Below, piece by piece: positions 34,713-43,395 of a stretch of 54,097 bases of DNA. The notes under the pieces were generated by a model. That model did no database searches, had not been told where the DNA came from, and worked only from the letters and a program-made list of their open reading frames with translations. The position numbers were made by a program, and so were the translations under genes. How positions within the stretch are numbered: position 1 is the first letter of the stretch; every line of letters begins with the position of its first letter. Origin of the DNA: Candidatus Rifleibacteriota bacterium. GTDB lineage: Bacteria > Muiribacteriota > Ozemobacteria > Ozemobacterales > Ozemobacteraceae. The stretch is from contig JADFYG010000006.1 in NCBI GenBank assembly GCA_015233155.1, positions 36,490 through 90,586 of the forward strand. The letters are read 5' to 3'.

Positions 34713-36197
34713 ATGTCTGTTGATGAGGATGGGAGTGACATCCCGCATTTTAAAAACCGGGTTTTTTCCGGCCTGGGATCTCTTTTGCGACGTCAGGTTC
34801 TTGTCAAAAGCTGCATTTTTATCGGAAATATCATACTCGCCCGGCTTCTTTTACCGTCCAAGTTTGGGATATACGGAATAGTTGCTTTTGTTGTTCAGTG
34901 TTTTTCTACGTTTGGTGACATCGGATTCGGGCCCGCTCTGATTCAAAAACGCGGCAATCTTTTACCGGAAGAGCTGTCAACGGCTTTTTGGGTTCAGATA
35001 ATTTTGATTTCCGGAGTAGTTTCGGTTTTATGGATTTTTGCCCCATGGGTTGGAGCAATCTATCCATCGCTTCCGGCTCATGCTCCCTGGCTTGTTCGAG
35101 GGTTGGGCATCAGTTTTTTGTTATTGTCGTGCAAGAGTATTCCAATTATTCTGATGGAACGATCACTCGATTTTAAAAACATTGCCATGATCGAGATTCT
35201 TGAGAACGTGACGTTTCACGGAACTGCCATTCTGCTTGCATACCGGGGCTGGGAGGAATGGAGTTTCATCATTGCCGCCGTTTCACGTGGATTCGCCAGC
35301 ATTTGTATGACCTATCTGATTTCTCCATGGCGGCCACAGCTTTATTTTCAGTTGAAACTGATTCGAAACCTGGTTGCCTTTGGAGTTCCGTACCAGTTGA
35401 ATTTTGCCATCGGCTTTCTGAAGGATGCGGTTGCTCCGCTTTTTGTAGGAGCATACGTCGGAGCGGATGCCGTCGGATATTTGACCTGGGCGCGAACGTA
35501 TGCTTTTGCACCGCTCATGCTTTCTGAAAGCTTTGGCAGGATAGCTTTTCCCGCGTTTTCCAGAATCCAGACAGATCGGGAATTATTGACTCGCGCGATA
35601 GAGCGGTCTATCAGAATGCTGACTTTTCTGATGGTGCCGGTTACGGCGATGATGATGGCTCTCGCGCGGCCAATGACGCTGCTGTTGTTCAAAGAGTCCT
35701 GGCTTCCCGGTCTTCCTGCCTTTTATTTGTATTGTACGTCTCCTCTGGTCGTAGGTGTCTTTCTTCCGCTTTACAGCGCAATTCTTTCTTTGGGAAAATC
35801 ACGTGTCATTCTTCACATGACTGAACTGTTACTCGTTCTCGAATGGGTCTTGGGGGTTCCTTTCGTGATGAAATTCGGATTTGTCGGTCTGGCTTTGAAT
35901 CAACCGATAATTGCCTTAATTTTCTTTTTTGTGTATAAAAAGGCTCTCGCCATGGAGGGCATATTCCCAAATATTATCTCGAATGCCAGGATGGTCTTTT
36001 TGACTTCAGCAGTATCTGCCGCATCCGTTTATTGGTTGGAGGGTATATTTACTGATAATCGTTATGTAGTTTTTCCATTGTTTGCGTCAGGTCTTTTTCT
36101 CACGTATTCTCTCATCAGAGTTTTTTCGCCCGACCTTATCAGAGAATTTCAAGACGATATACGTAAAATATTCCGAAAGGCTCCTCTTGCCGCATGA
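34713..36197 (+). CDS. Lipid-linked oligosaccharide flippase, Wzx/MOP family
   Basis: ATG at 34713 (MSVDEDGSDI) is preferred to the longer hydrophobic frame from 34671; it gives 494 residues, though the ribosome site is weak. The protein has about 12-14 membrane helices and the usual opening GLGSLLRRQVLVKSCIFIGNIILARLLLPSKFGIYGI, followed by FGDIGFGPALIQ. It would turn lipid-linked repeat units from the cytoplasmic to the periplasmic face for polymerisation. Its stop overlaps the radical SAM start (ATGA). No polymerase (Wzy) gene is obvious in the window. Confidence 0.88.
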   Translation: MSVDEDGSDIPHFKNRVFSGLGSLLRRQVLVKSCIFIGNIILARLLLPSKFGIYGIVAFVVQCFSTFGDIGFGPALIQKRGNLLPEELSTAFWVQIILISGVVSVLWIFAPWVGAIYPSLPAHAPWLVRGLGISFLLLSCKSIPIILMERSLDFKNIAMIEILENVTFHGTAILLAYRGWEEWSFIIAAVSRGFASICMTYLISPWRPQLYFQLKLIRNLVAFGVPYQLNFAIGFLKDAVAPLFVGAYVGADAVGYLTWARTYAFAPLMLSESFGRIAFPAFSRIQTDRELLTRAIERSIRMLTFLMVPVTAMMMALARPMTLLLFKESWLPGLPAFYLYCTSPLVVGVFLPLYSAILSLGKSRVILHMTELLLVLEWVLGVPFVMKFGFVGLALNQPIIALIFFFVYKKALAMEGIFPNIISNARMVFLTSAVSAASVYWLEGIFTDNRYVVFPLFASGLFLTYSLIRVFSPDLIREFQDDIRKIFRKAPLAA

Positions 36198-37519
36198 AGA
36201 AAGTCTTACTTATCAATCCATATGAAACTGAACAGGACGGGTTTACCAATCCACCGCTTGGACTTCTATATCTTGCCGGAGCGCTTTTGCCAAATGGCTT
36301 CGATGTAAGAATCGTCGATGGCTGCCGTGAAGGACGGGAGGCTGTCATTAGTGCCCTGCGTGATTTTCAGCCGCACCTGGTTGGGATCACATGCTTGACG
36401 CCGGGACGACACAAAGCGATTGATGCCGCACGAATGGCCAAGGAACTTGTTGCGGGCTGCAGGGTCATTTTCGGCGGTGCACATCCCACGATAATGTGGC
36501 GGCAGATGCTTGTGCATTATAATGATATTGACGTGATTGTAATCGGTGAAGGAGAAGGCAGTCTTCTTGAAATTGCCCAAGGGCGGGAATTGAGTTCCAT
36601 ACCTGGAATTGCATTTCGTGGCTCTGATGGAATCCCACGTCAGACATCCGTACGACCTTTGATTCAGAATCTGGACCAAATTCATTTTCCCGCATGGCAT
36701 CTTATCGATATAAGAAAATATCAGCCTCGCGGAAATCGCATTTTTCGTGGAATCGATTTGTCGGCGGAGCCCCGGATATCAATCATTTATTCGCGCGGTT
36801 GCACAGGACATTGCGATTTTTGTTCCACCTGGTGGATTTGGCGCGGCTGGAGACATCGTTCGCCGGGGAATATGGTGGACGAGATTGAACTGCTATATAA
36901 TAAATATGGCGTTCGGCATTTTTGTTTCGCCGATGATGCAATGACCGTTAACCGCGAGGCGACAATACAGTTATGCAATGAGATAATTGCCCGGAAACTG
37001 TCTATAGCTTTTCATGTTACGACCCGGACTGACTGCGTGGATATAGAGATGCTGAAGAAACTGAAAGCCGCGGGATGCTATACCATTGCCTTCGGAATCG
37101 AGACGGGCTCATCAGAATTACTCGCAAGTATGGGAAAAGAGAACGAGATCCAGCGTTCGATAAGTGCCATAAAATGGTGCAGGAAAGTCGGAATTCCCGT
37201 GACTGCGCTGATTATTATTGGAAATGTTGGGGAAAATGAAAAAACTCTGAGCGAGACAATGGACTTTTTGAAGAAGACTCACCCTGATGAGGTCGGATGT
37301 GTAGGCGGACTCTGGATTTTGCCGGGGACGAAACTATATCGCGATTGCCGTGCGCGTGGACTTATCGACGATGATTTCTGGCTTTCTGACGAGCCTTTTC
37401 AGACATATTGTGAAGATTATTCATTGGATGAGCTCCGGCATCTGGTAAAGCGTTTTGTTTGTTTCAAAAGTATTTTGCGTCGGGTAATGGACAAACTCCG
37501 TCGCTGGAGTCGCCGATGA
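36194..37519 (+). CDS. B12-binding-domain radical SAM protein
   Basis: A 441-residue protein. The N-terminal Rossmann-like part (about 1-130) opens MKKVLLINPYETEQDGFTN and includes VGITCLTPG and VIFGGAHPT. This is the cobalamin-binding fold, but no clear Asp-x-His-x-x-Gly motif is visible, so base-off cobalamin binding is uncertain. The radical SAM core has the cluster motif CTGHCDFC (about 203-210), then FCFADDAMTVNREA and YTIAFGIETGSSELLASMGK. Such proteins methylate or rearrange unreactive carbons. Placed between a flippase and a methyltransferase (ATGA overlaps on both sides), it probably modifies a sugar or a lipid carrier; the substrate is not known. Confidence 0.9.
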   Translation: MKKVLLINPYETEQDGFTNPPLGLLYLAGALLPNGFDVRIVDGCREGREAVISALRDFQPHLVGITCLTPGRHKAIDAARMAKELVAGCRVIFGGAHPTIMWRQMLVHYNDIDVIVIGEGEGSLLEIAQGRELSSIPGIAFRGSDGIPRQTSVRPLIQNLDQIHFPAWHLIDIRKYQPRGNRIFRGIDLSAEPRISIIYSRGCTGHCDFCSTWWIWRGWRHRSPGNMVDEIELLYNKYGVRHFCFADDAMTVNREATIQLCNEIIARKLSIAFHVTTRTDCVDIEMLKKLKAAGCYTIAFGIETGSSELLASMGKENEIQRSISAIKWCRKVGIPVTALIIIGNVGENEKTLSETMDFLKKTHPDEVGCVGGLWILPGTKLYRDCRARGLIDDDFWLSDEPFQTYCEDYSLDELRHLVKRFVCFKSILRRVMDKLRRWSRR

Positions 37520-38385
37520 ACTGCCCATTATGCGGAAGAAGTGGTTTGTCGGAATGGGCACGGAGCGGCGCTTATTCCGTACTTTTTTGCTCTGATTGCC
37601 GCATGGGCATGACATCTCCGCTTCCGACTGAAGATGATCTGGCACGCGTCAATGCGGAAAACTATCGTGTTGAAGACCGGATCACTGCTTATCTGGACCG
37701 CGAAAAAATGTTCGAGTTAAGATACGAAGGGGTTTTGCGCAGGATCGGTGCCTTTCGCGATAAAGGGAGACTGCTTGATATTGGATGCAATATCGGAAAA
37801 TTTCTCGACGTTGCGAAAAGAAGAAACTATGAAACGACGGGAGTTGAGATCAATTCGGCTTGTGCCGAATTCGGTAGAAAGAAGTTCGGACTGGAAATCC
37901 ATGATCGCCCGTTGAACAGCATTGGCTTTCCAACAAGTCATTTTGACGTAGTGACACTTTTCGATGTGCTCGAACATATCCCTGATGGTGGCAGCTTTCT
38001 CGCTGAAATCCGTCGGATATTAAAACCGGATGGCTTGCTGGTAGTACAACTTCCGAATCTTGAAAGTTCCATGGCTGAGCTGACTCGTAAAGATTGGTAC
38101 TGGTTGGCCATGCCCGATCATATCTTTCATTTTACACCCAAGTCAATTGTGGAATATTTATCCAAGTTTGGATTCAGCATTTTGAAGGTGAGAACCTGGG
38201 ATGTTTCCGTGGATTTTGCAAACAATGTATTGACAACGATCGGGCCATCCGGCTTCTTTGGACGATGTTTGCGTTATCTGTTGCGAATCTCGCGTTTAAT
38301 CGAATTTATCATTCGGATACAGCAGCAGAGCCGCTTGAAAATCGAAAAAGGCGCACTAATAGAGGTTTATGGACGCCCTTCATGA
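37516..38385 (+). CDS. Zinc-ribbon SAM-dependent methyltransferase
   Basis: ATG at 37516 overlaps the stop of the radical SAM gene (ATGA) and gives 289 residues. The N-terminus has two Cys pairs, CPLCGRSG and FCSDCRMGM (about 3-37), a zinc-ribbon layout. The class I methyltransferase core follows with LLDIGCNIGKFLDVAKRR, VTLFDVLEHIPDGG and RILKPDGLLVVQLPN. It is of the Methyltransf_23 type often found in sugar and O-antigen clusters. The second half of the next gene encodes a related domain with the same zinc ribbon. Confidence 0.88.
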   Translation: MNCPLCGRSGLSEWARSGAYSVLFCSDCRMGMTSPLPTEDDLARVNAENYRVEDRITAYLDREKMFELRYEGVLRRIGAFRDKGRLLDIGCNIGKFLDVAKRRNYETTGVEINSACAEFGRKKFGLEIHDRPLNSIGFPTSHFDVVTLFDVLEHIPDGGSFLAEIRRILKPDGLLVVQLPNLESSMAELTRKDWYWLAMPDHIFHFTPKSIVEYLSKFGFSILKVRTWDVSVDFANNVLTTIGPSGFFGRCLRYLLRISRLIEFIIRIQQQSRLKIEKGALIEVYGRPS

Positions 38386-38454
38386 GTCTCAATGCCTTTC
38401 TCGCATTCCAGGTTGTCCGAATTTTTTGAACTTCTCTTTGAAAGAAAGTGACGT

Positions 38455-40128
38455 ATGAAGATTTCAGCGGCAATAATCGCAAGAAACGAAGAAAAAAATC
38501 TTCCCTATTGTTTGCAGTCTTTGCACTGGGTGGATGAAATTGTTGTTGTCGACATGGGAAGTCAGGATAAAACGAAAGAAATAGCTCTCGGATATACGAA
38601 AAATGTTTATTCTCATCCAGTCGTAAAGGCCTTCGATATAGCAAAAAAATATGCTGTCGAACATACAACGGGCGAATGGGTTCTTTTAATTGATGCCGAT
38701 GAGATGGTCCCGCAGGCACTTGCCGAATCATTGCATTCCATTGCCGTGTCTGACAAGGTTGATATAGTCGACATCTGCTTTTATCATTATCTTCTCGGTA
38801 AAAAAATACTGTATTCCGGCTGGAAAAGCACACCGATGCCTCGTTTTTTCAAGCGAAACTGCATTCACTTTTCCGAAGTCGTCCATGATTACATGCGGCC
38901 TGATCCTGCGTCTCGTCGTATGTTACTTCCCTATAAGGAGGAGTTGTGTCTTCAACATTTTTGCTATCGGGACAGCGAACATTTCATCACAAAAATGAAT
39001 CGTTACACGAGTCTCGAAGCGGAGAACCTCTTCCGAAAGGGGGTCCGTTTTTCCTTTTCGCAACTAATTATCGCTCCTGTTCGCGAATTCATTGCCCGCT
39101 TTTTTCGTGGGAAAGGTTATCGGGACGGATTGACAGGTCTGGCACTTTGTCTCATGATGGCGTTTTATCGACTGTTATTGCGGATAAAACTCTTGGAACT
39201 ATGGCGGAATGACGGCCGGATTCCGGATGATCCGTATGAAAATATCCGGAAGAGTTTTCTTTCCTCGAGAACTGGTTCTGAACCAGCTTCGAAGATTTAT
39301 TCAGACACATTGCGCGGCGCTATTTCCGCCTGCATTGTTTGTGGTTCTTCGACAAGCTCTCCATATCTGGATATTAAGGAATTTCATCTTGTTAAATGCA
39401 TAGACTGTGGGCTTGTTTATGCGAAGAACTTTTTTGAGCGGCCGTCAGTTGTTTATGATGAGTCCTATTTTCAAACACAAAATAAGTATACCGCTGAGGC
39501 CGGCCAGTTTGAAAGGGGTTTTGAGCTGCTTTTCGATAAGATTTCCCTCTTTAAATCGGCAGGAAATATACTCGATATCGGAACCGGAGTCGGCAGTCTC
39601 CTTGTAGTCGCGCGCCGTCGCGGCTTCAATCCGACCGGAGTGGAAATGTCTAATTGGGCTTCTGCTTATGCTCGCGACCGGTTCCAGCTACCAGTCAAAA
39701 CCGGGATTTTGGAACAGGCAAATTTTGCATCGGAATCTTTCGATGTCGTCGTTCTCAATCACTCTCTGGAACACATACCCGATCCGGTTGCGATTCTTCG
39801 TGAGGCACGCAGAATTCTGCGTAATGATGGCTTGCTTGTCATCGGCGTTCCGAATGTCGCCAGCATCATGGCTTTTATCAAGCGGGAACATTGGGCGTCG
39901 TGGCATCCCGGAGAACATATCTGGTTTTTTTCTCCCCGGTCCCTGAGAAAACTTTTGAAGCAGACGGGTTTTTCAATTCGCCATTTCGAGGCGCGTGACA
40001 ATTATCCCGCTTCGGGGCTGCATCCAGTGCAGCTGATCAGAAGGGCAATCAACTGGGTTGCGACTAAGACAGACACTTCAGAAGCCATGCTCTTTTTTGC
40101 AACCAAAGACAGTACACCGATGCCATGA
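38455..40128 (+). CDS. GT2 glycosyltransferase fused to zinc-ribbon methyltransferase
   Basis: A 557-residue fusion. Residues 1-about 250 are a GT2 enzyme of the WaaE/KdtX-like type: ISAAIIARNEEKNLPYCLQSL, DEIVVVDMGSQDKT, WVLLIDADEMVP, then a predicted amphipathic tail. Residues about 297-557 are a methyltransferase with the zinc-ribbon pairs CIVCGSS and CIDCGLVY, the SAM motif ILDIGTGVGSLLVVARRR and HSLEHIPDPVAILREARRILRNDGLLVIGVPN. The second half resembles the preceding methyltransferase. A glycan could thus be extended and methylated by one polypeptide. The start at 38455 has GAAAG-type support only. Confidence 0.9.
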   Translation: MKISAAIIARNEEKNLPYCLQSLHWVDEIVVVDMGSQDKTKEIALGYTKNVYSHPVVKAFDIAKKYAVEHTTGEWVLLIDADEMVPQALAESLHSIAVSDKVDIVDICFYHYLLGKKILYSGWKSTPMPRFFKRNCIHFSEVVHDYMRPDPASRRMLLPYKEELCLQHFCYRDSEHFITKMNRYTSLEAENLFRKGVRFSFSQLIIAPVREFIARFFRGKGYRDGLTGLALCLMMAFYRLLLRIKLLELWRNDGRIPDDPYENIRKSFLSSRTGSEPASKIYSDTLRGAISACIVCGSSTSSPYLDIKEFHLVKCIDCGLVYAKNFFERPSVVYDESYFQTQNKYTAEAGQFERGFELLFDKISLFKSAGNILDIGTGVGSLLVVARRRGFNPTGVEMSNWASAYARDRFQLPVKTGILEQANFASESFDVVVLNHSLEHIPDPVAILREARRILRNDGLLVIGVPNVASIMAFIKREHWASWHPGEHIWFFSPRSLRKLLKQTGFSIRHFEARDNYPASGLHPVQLIRRAINWVATKTDTSEAMLFFATKDSTPMP

Positions 40129-40153
40129 ACTTCGTGCCTTTAAATAATACAGC

Positions 40154-40197
40154 ATTGAATTTTGTTCTCTCGGGCACGGCAGCGTCGTGCCCCTACG
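40154..40197 (+). repeat. Short palindrome plus CCCTACG repeat, copy c
   Basis: The left flank ATTGAATTTTGTTCTCTC is followed by GGGCACGGCAGCGTCGTGCCC and CTACG. It lies in the gap between the GT2/methyltransferase fusion and the next glycosyltransferase. Confidence 0.75.
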
Positions 40198-40254
40198 AGC
40201 CAATACGTATTGTTGCTCGGTCAATGAACGAATCAGATCACGCTTTTGAATAAT

Positions 40255-41436
40255 ATGAATTCGCAAGAGATGACGAAAAGCATGCCGCAGCCTCTGATTC
40301 TGTTTGGACCGCTTCCTCCGCCGACAAACGGACATACTCTGGCTTTCAGAATGCTTGTTGACGGATGCGCGAGCAGAGTCATTCCTTGCGAGGTGGTTAA
40401 TTACAGTCAGACAGGTTTTCCGAGTAATTCGCCCTGGCGCACTGTTTTTCGGGTTGTAGATTATTTTTCCATCATGCTTCGCTATCTGAAGGTTTTGCGA
40501 AAGAGGGCGGGTGGTGTGGTGTATATCACCCTGAATCAGTCAATCAGCGGTGTTATCAGAGACGTTTTACTGATATTACTTGCAAAACGTTGCGGGCACA
40601 GAGTTGTGGTGCATATTCATGGAGGTTTCTACGATCAAATACTTTTCAAATTGCCGAATGCCATAAGAAAGATGGCTGTTAATGCGCTTTCCAGATCTGA
40701 TGCCATTATTCTTCTAAGCGATCGCCTGAGGGGAATGTTTCGGGAATTCCCCCGGCTGCACGATCTTATAAAGGTTGTGACGAACGGTTTGCCGATGAAT
40801 CCACCTGAGGATATTTCTCCCAAAAATATCGATGGAAATAAGCCAATAAAAATATTGTTCCTTTCACATTTCATTGAATCCAAAGGATGGTGGGAAATCC
40901 TTGAAGCAATAGAAATTCTGGTTAATGATCATGAGCTTTCTATCGAAGCGACATTCTGTGGGGAGTTTATTCATTCTTCGGACGATCGGAGATTTTCTTC
41001 TCCGGACGAGGCGAAACAGGCGTTCGAGAATTTTCGTAAAAGGCTCGTTCCCAAGGCGAAAATCGTCTGGCATTCCATAATTCGGGGGGAAGAAAAGGAA
41101 CGTGTTTTGCGTGAGGCTCATTTTCTCATATTGCCTTCACGCTATCCCAATGAAGGGCAACCATTGGTATTGATCGAAGGATTGGCGTTTGGCTGTGTTC
41201 TCATCGGCACGGATTATCGAGCGCTCGGTGACATGATACGCCCTGCAAAAACCGGCTTCCTGATTTCCCCTGATTGCTGTTCGATTGCAAGAAGTATTGT
41301 CGGAATGGTTGAAGACCCGCATGAATACCAAAAATTAAGTGCAGGATCTTTGGAACTTTTCAACAATGAATTCACTACGGAAAGACATCTTGAGCGATTG
41401 CTTGCCGTCATTTCCGGAGCAAAAAGTGACGGGTGA
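40255..41436 (+). CDS. Glycosyltransferase, GT4 family
   Basis: A 393-residue protein from the ATG at 40255; a TTG at 40246 adds three residues. No strong ribosome site is seen. The first domain has FGPLPPPTNGHTLAFRMLVDG (acceptor side). The second has IKILFLSHFIESKGWWEILEAIEIL, REAHFLILPSRYPNEGQPLVLIEGLAFGCVLIGTDYRALGDMI, where Glu in NEGQPLVLIE fits the GT4 E-x7-E donor-binding motif. A retaining enzyme of polysaccharide synthesis is expected. It converges on the minus-strand methyltransferase 15 bases later. Confidence 0.9.
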   Translation: MNSQEMTKSMPQPLILFGPLPPPTNGHTLAFRMLVDGCASRVIPCEVVNYSQTGFPSNSPWRTVFRVVDYFSIMLRYLKVLRKRAGGVVYITLNQSISGVIRDVLLILLAKRCGHRVVVHIHGGFYDQILFKLPNAIRKMAVNALSRSDAIILLSDRLRGMFREFPRLHDLIKVVTNGLPMNPPEDISPKNIDGNKPIKILFLSHFIESKGWWEILEAIEILVNDHELSIEATFCGEFIHSSDDRRFSSPDEAKQAFENFRKRLVPKAKIVWHSIIRGEEKERVLREAHFLILPSRYPNEGQPLVLIEGLAFGCVLIGTDYRALGDMIRPAKTGFLISPDCCSIARSIVGMVEDPHEYQKLSAGSLELFNNEFTTERHLERLLAVISGAKSDG

Positions 41437-41451
41437 TTGAAGCGCGTCGTC

Positions 41452-42204
41452 TCACATTACTTTCTTTATTATGAGTACTATCCAATCGTTTTTCTCATCA
41501 AATTCGGTGAAGATTTGAGATTCTTTTGGAAGAAACTCTTTCAATAATAAGTGTGATTTTTCATTCCAAACACAGAAGTCTGAATTAATGATATCGAAGT
41601 TCCATTGGTGAAATCCTCGATAATTTTCTTTAATACCTTCATTGCGAGCGTGTTCAGCATAAATATAACCATTGTTTTTTGTTACTGAATACATTTCCTG
41701 AAAGCACTTTATTGGATCAGAACAGTGATCAAGTGAATTTCTGGCATACACTAAGTCAAAAGAATCGACAGGGAATTTATTAGTTATTTTCTCTCCATTG
41801 CAGAGAGCGGTTTTGACTGCCGGGGCTCGACCCACTTCTTTCAGAATTTGATCATATTGGTCTGCCAGGGGATCGATTGGGAACAGATCAATACCGGGGC
41901 CTTCCGGCCAATAGATTCCTACTGCTGATATAGGACCTGCGCCGACATCAAGAATTTTAATTTTTTCGCTTTCGGGATTAACATACTTTCGCAGACGTTC
42001 CGGAAATGGAAATTTAGGATCAAGTCTGCTATAAAGTTCTTCAGTAAAGGCGGGATTGCCAGTCTTTTTTAACATTGAGCTCCAAAATTTTATTTCCAAA
42101 TATTCGCCGATATGCCTGCTGAGTTTTTTTCCGAGAAGTTTATTTATACTAGTTATTACAAAACTTTTAAGCGTTAGCATCGCTTGATTAGGCCAATTAC
42201 TCAT
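41452..42204 (-). CDS. SAM-dependent methyltransferase in an AT-richer segment
   Basis: ATG at 42204 has GGAG 6 bases upstream and gives 250 residues; a further ATG at 42222 lacks a ribosome site. The SAM motif ILDVGAGPISAVGIYW (about 84-99), the acidic step IDLFPIDPLADQYDQIL and LVYARNSLDHCSDPIKCFQEMYSV identify a class I methyltransferase. The gene is visibly richer in A and T and in Lys/Asn/Ile codons than its neighbours, suggesting recent transfer. It is alone on this strand between a convergent glycosyltransferase and an 84-base gap before the next minus-strand gene. Confidence 0.85.
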   Translation of the reverse strand: MSNWPNQAMLTLKSFVITSINKLLGKKLSRHIGEYLEIKFWSSMLKKTGNPAFTEELYSRLDPKFPFPERLRKYVNPESEKIKILDVGAGPISAVGIYWPEGPGIDLFPIDPLADQYDQILKEVGRAPAVKTALCNGEKITNKFPVDSFDLVYARNSLDHCSDPIKCFQEMYSVTKNNGYIYAEHARNEGIKENYRGFHQWNFDIINSDFCVWNEKSHLLLKEFLPKESQIFTEFDEKNDWIVLIIKKVM

Positions 42205-42288
42205 AAAATGCTCCATATACAAATATAATCGAACCCTTACCGGGACTGCCTTCTATACGCGGAACATAGCTTGTTTTCATGAATCAGA

Positions 42289-43395
42289 TCAAGTGAGGCG
42301 GGGATTTTTCCGCCGCCATCGTCGGAACGAACATAACGCTTTGACCAAGGCTCGGGCCCGATATGTGTGACCGCGAAACAATGCCCTGGCGAACCAAAGA
42401 AAAAATTGCGGCAGAATAAGGAGGCGAATGAGACCGCCCTGCTTGGAATGGAATATCATCCGGCTTCGGGTGATGTGCATATCGAACAGGGTGCGTCGGG
42501 GATCCTCTTTTGGATGATACGAGCCGGTAGTGGCTCCATCGCGGTGATACACAATGCTTTCCGGAGCATAGGCAAGCGAAAAACCGTATTTATGACCGCG
42601 CACCGCCCAATCTATTTCTTCGAAATATAGGAAAAGATCTTCCGACATGAGCCCGACCTTTTCCAGAAAATCGCGTGGAACGAACATGGACGCTCCAATG
42701 ACATAATTCATGCCGCGTTCGATGAGCCGTTGGTCCAATGGGGGCGAGGCCGGGGAAAGCGCGCCAAAAATGGTGGCCCGACCAGTCCATGTGTTGTAGA
42801 AGGCTCCGCCGAAAGCTTGGGCCGTATCCGGGGGATTGAAGAACAAGAGCGTGGAGCCCGTAATGCCCGGATGGTCTTTTTCCCGGGCACGTCTGATGAG
42901 GTGAGACAAGGCGTCGGGCCTGACAATAGTATCGTTATTCAAAACCCATGCATATTTACAAGTCGTCCGCCGCATGATGCATCGAAGCCCCACGTTGTTG
43001 CCCGCTGCAAATCCTCTGTTATCTCCGTTATCAATAAGTAAGAGCTGGAAGTCAGGTAGTGGCCCCGCGGCGGTATTCTCGGCTTCCGAGCGTGTCAACC
43101 GGTATACCGAAAGCGGCTTCGAAACTGGAGGAGTCACCAGGGGGGCAAGTTCGGCGTGATCCGGAACATTAGCTTTCAGGCGTCCAAGGGCCCAGTCCTC
43201 GATACGATCGAGAGAGCCATCCCGCGAATCGTTGTCGCAGACGAGCACGAGGAAAGTCGGATGGTCCATCCGAAAGAGACTTTCCAGGCAGGCGATGGTA
43301 TCCCGCCACCCCTTATAGTTTAGAAGAAGAACGGCTACGGATAATGCAGAAAAGGAATCTTTCACGGAGCGATATTCCTCAGCCTGAATTGCCAT
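42289..43395 (-). CDS. GT2 glycosyltransferase, rhamnosyltransferase-like
   Basis: A 368-residue protein with the GT-A fold: VAVLLLNYKGWRDTIACLESL, VLVCDNDSRDGSLDRIEDW, NRGFAAGNNVGLR, YAWVLNNDTIVRPDAL, the acceptor-side loop FGGAFYNTWTG and DLFLYFEEIDWAVRGHKYGF, where the Glu-Asp pair is the usual base. An extra stretch (about 65-110) interrupts the N-terminal part. The ATG at 43395 overlaps the end of the TerC gene by 17 bases; a GTG at 43365 would avoid the overlap. It is an inverting enzyme of glycan synthesis with an unknown sugar. Confidence 0.88.
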   Translation of the reverse strand: MAIQAEEYRSVKDSFSALSVAVLLLNYKGWRDTIACLESLFRMDHPTFLVLVCDNDSRDGSLDRIEDWALGRLKANVPDHAELAPLVTPPVSKPLSVYRLTRSEAENTAAGPLPDFQLLLIDNGDNRGFAAGNNVGLRCIMRRTTCKYAWVLNNDTIVRPDALSHLIRRAREKDHPGITGSTLLFFNPPDTAQAFGGAFYNTWTGRATIFGALSPASPPLDQRLIERGMNYVIGASMFVPRDFLEKVGLMSEDLFLYFEEIDWAVRGHKYGFSLAYAPESIVYHRDGATTGSYHPKEDPRRTLFDMHITRSRMIFHSKQGGLIRLLILPQFFLWFARALFRGHTYRARALVKALCSFRRWRRKNPRLT

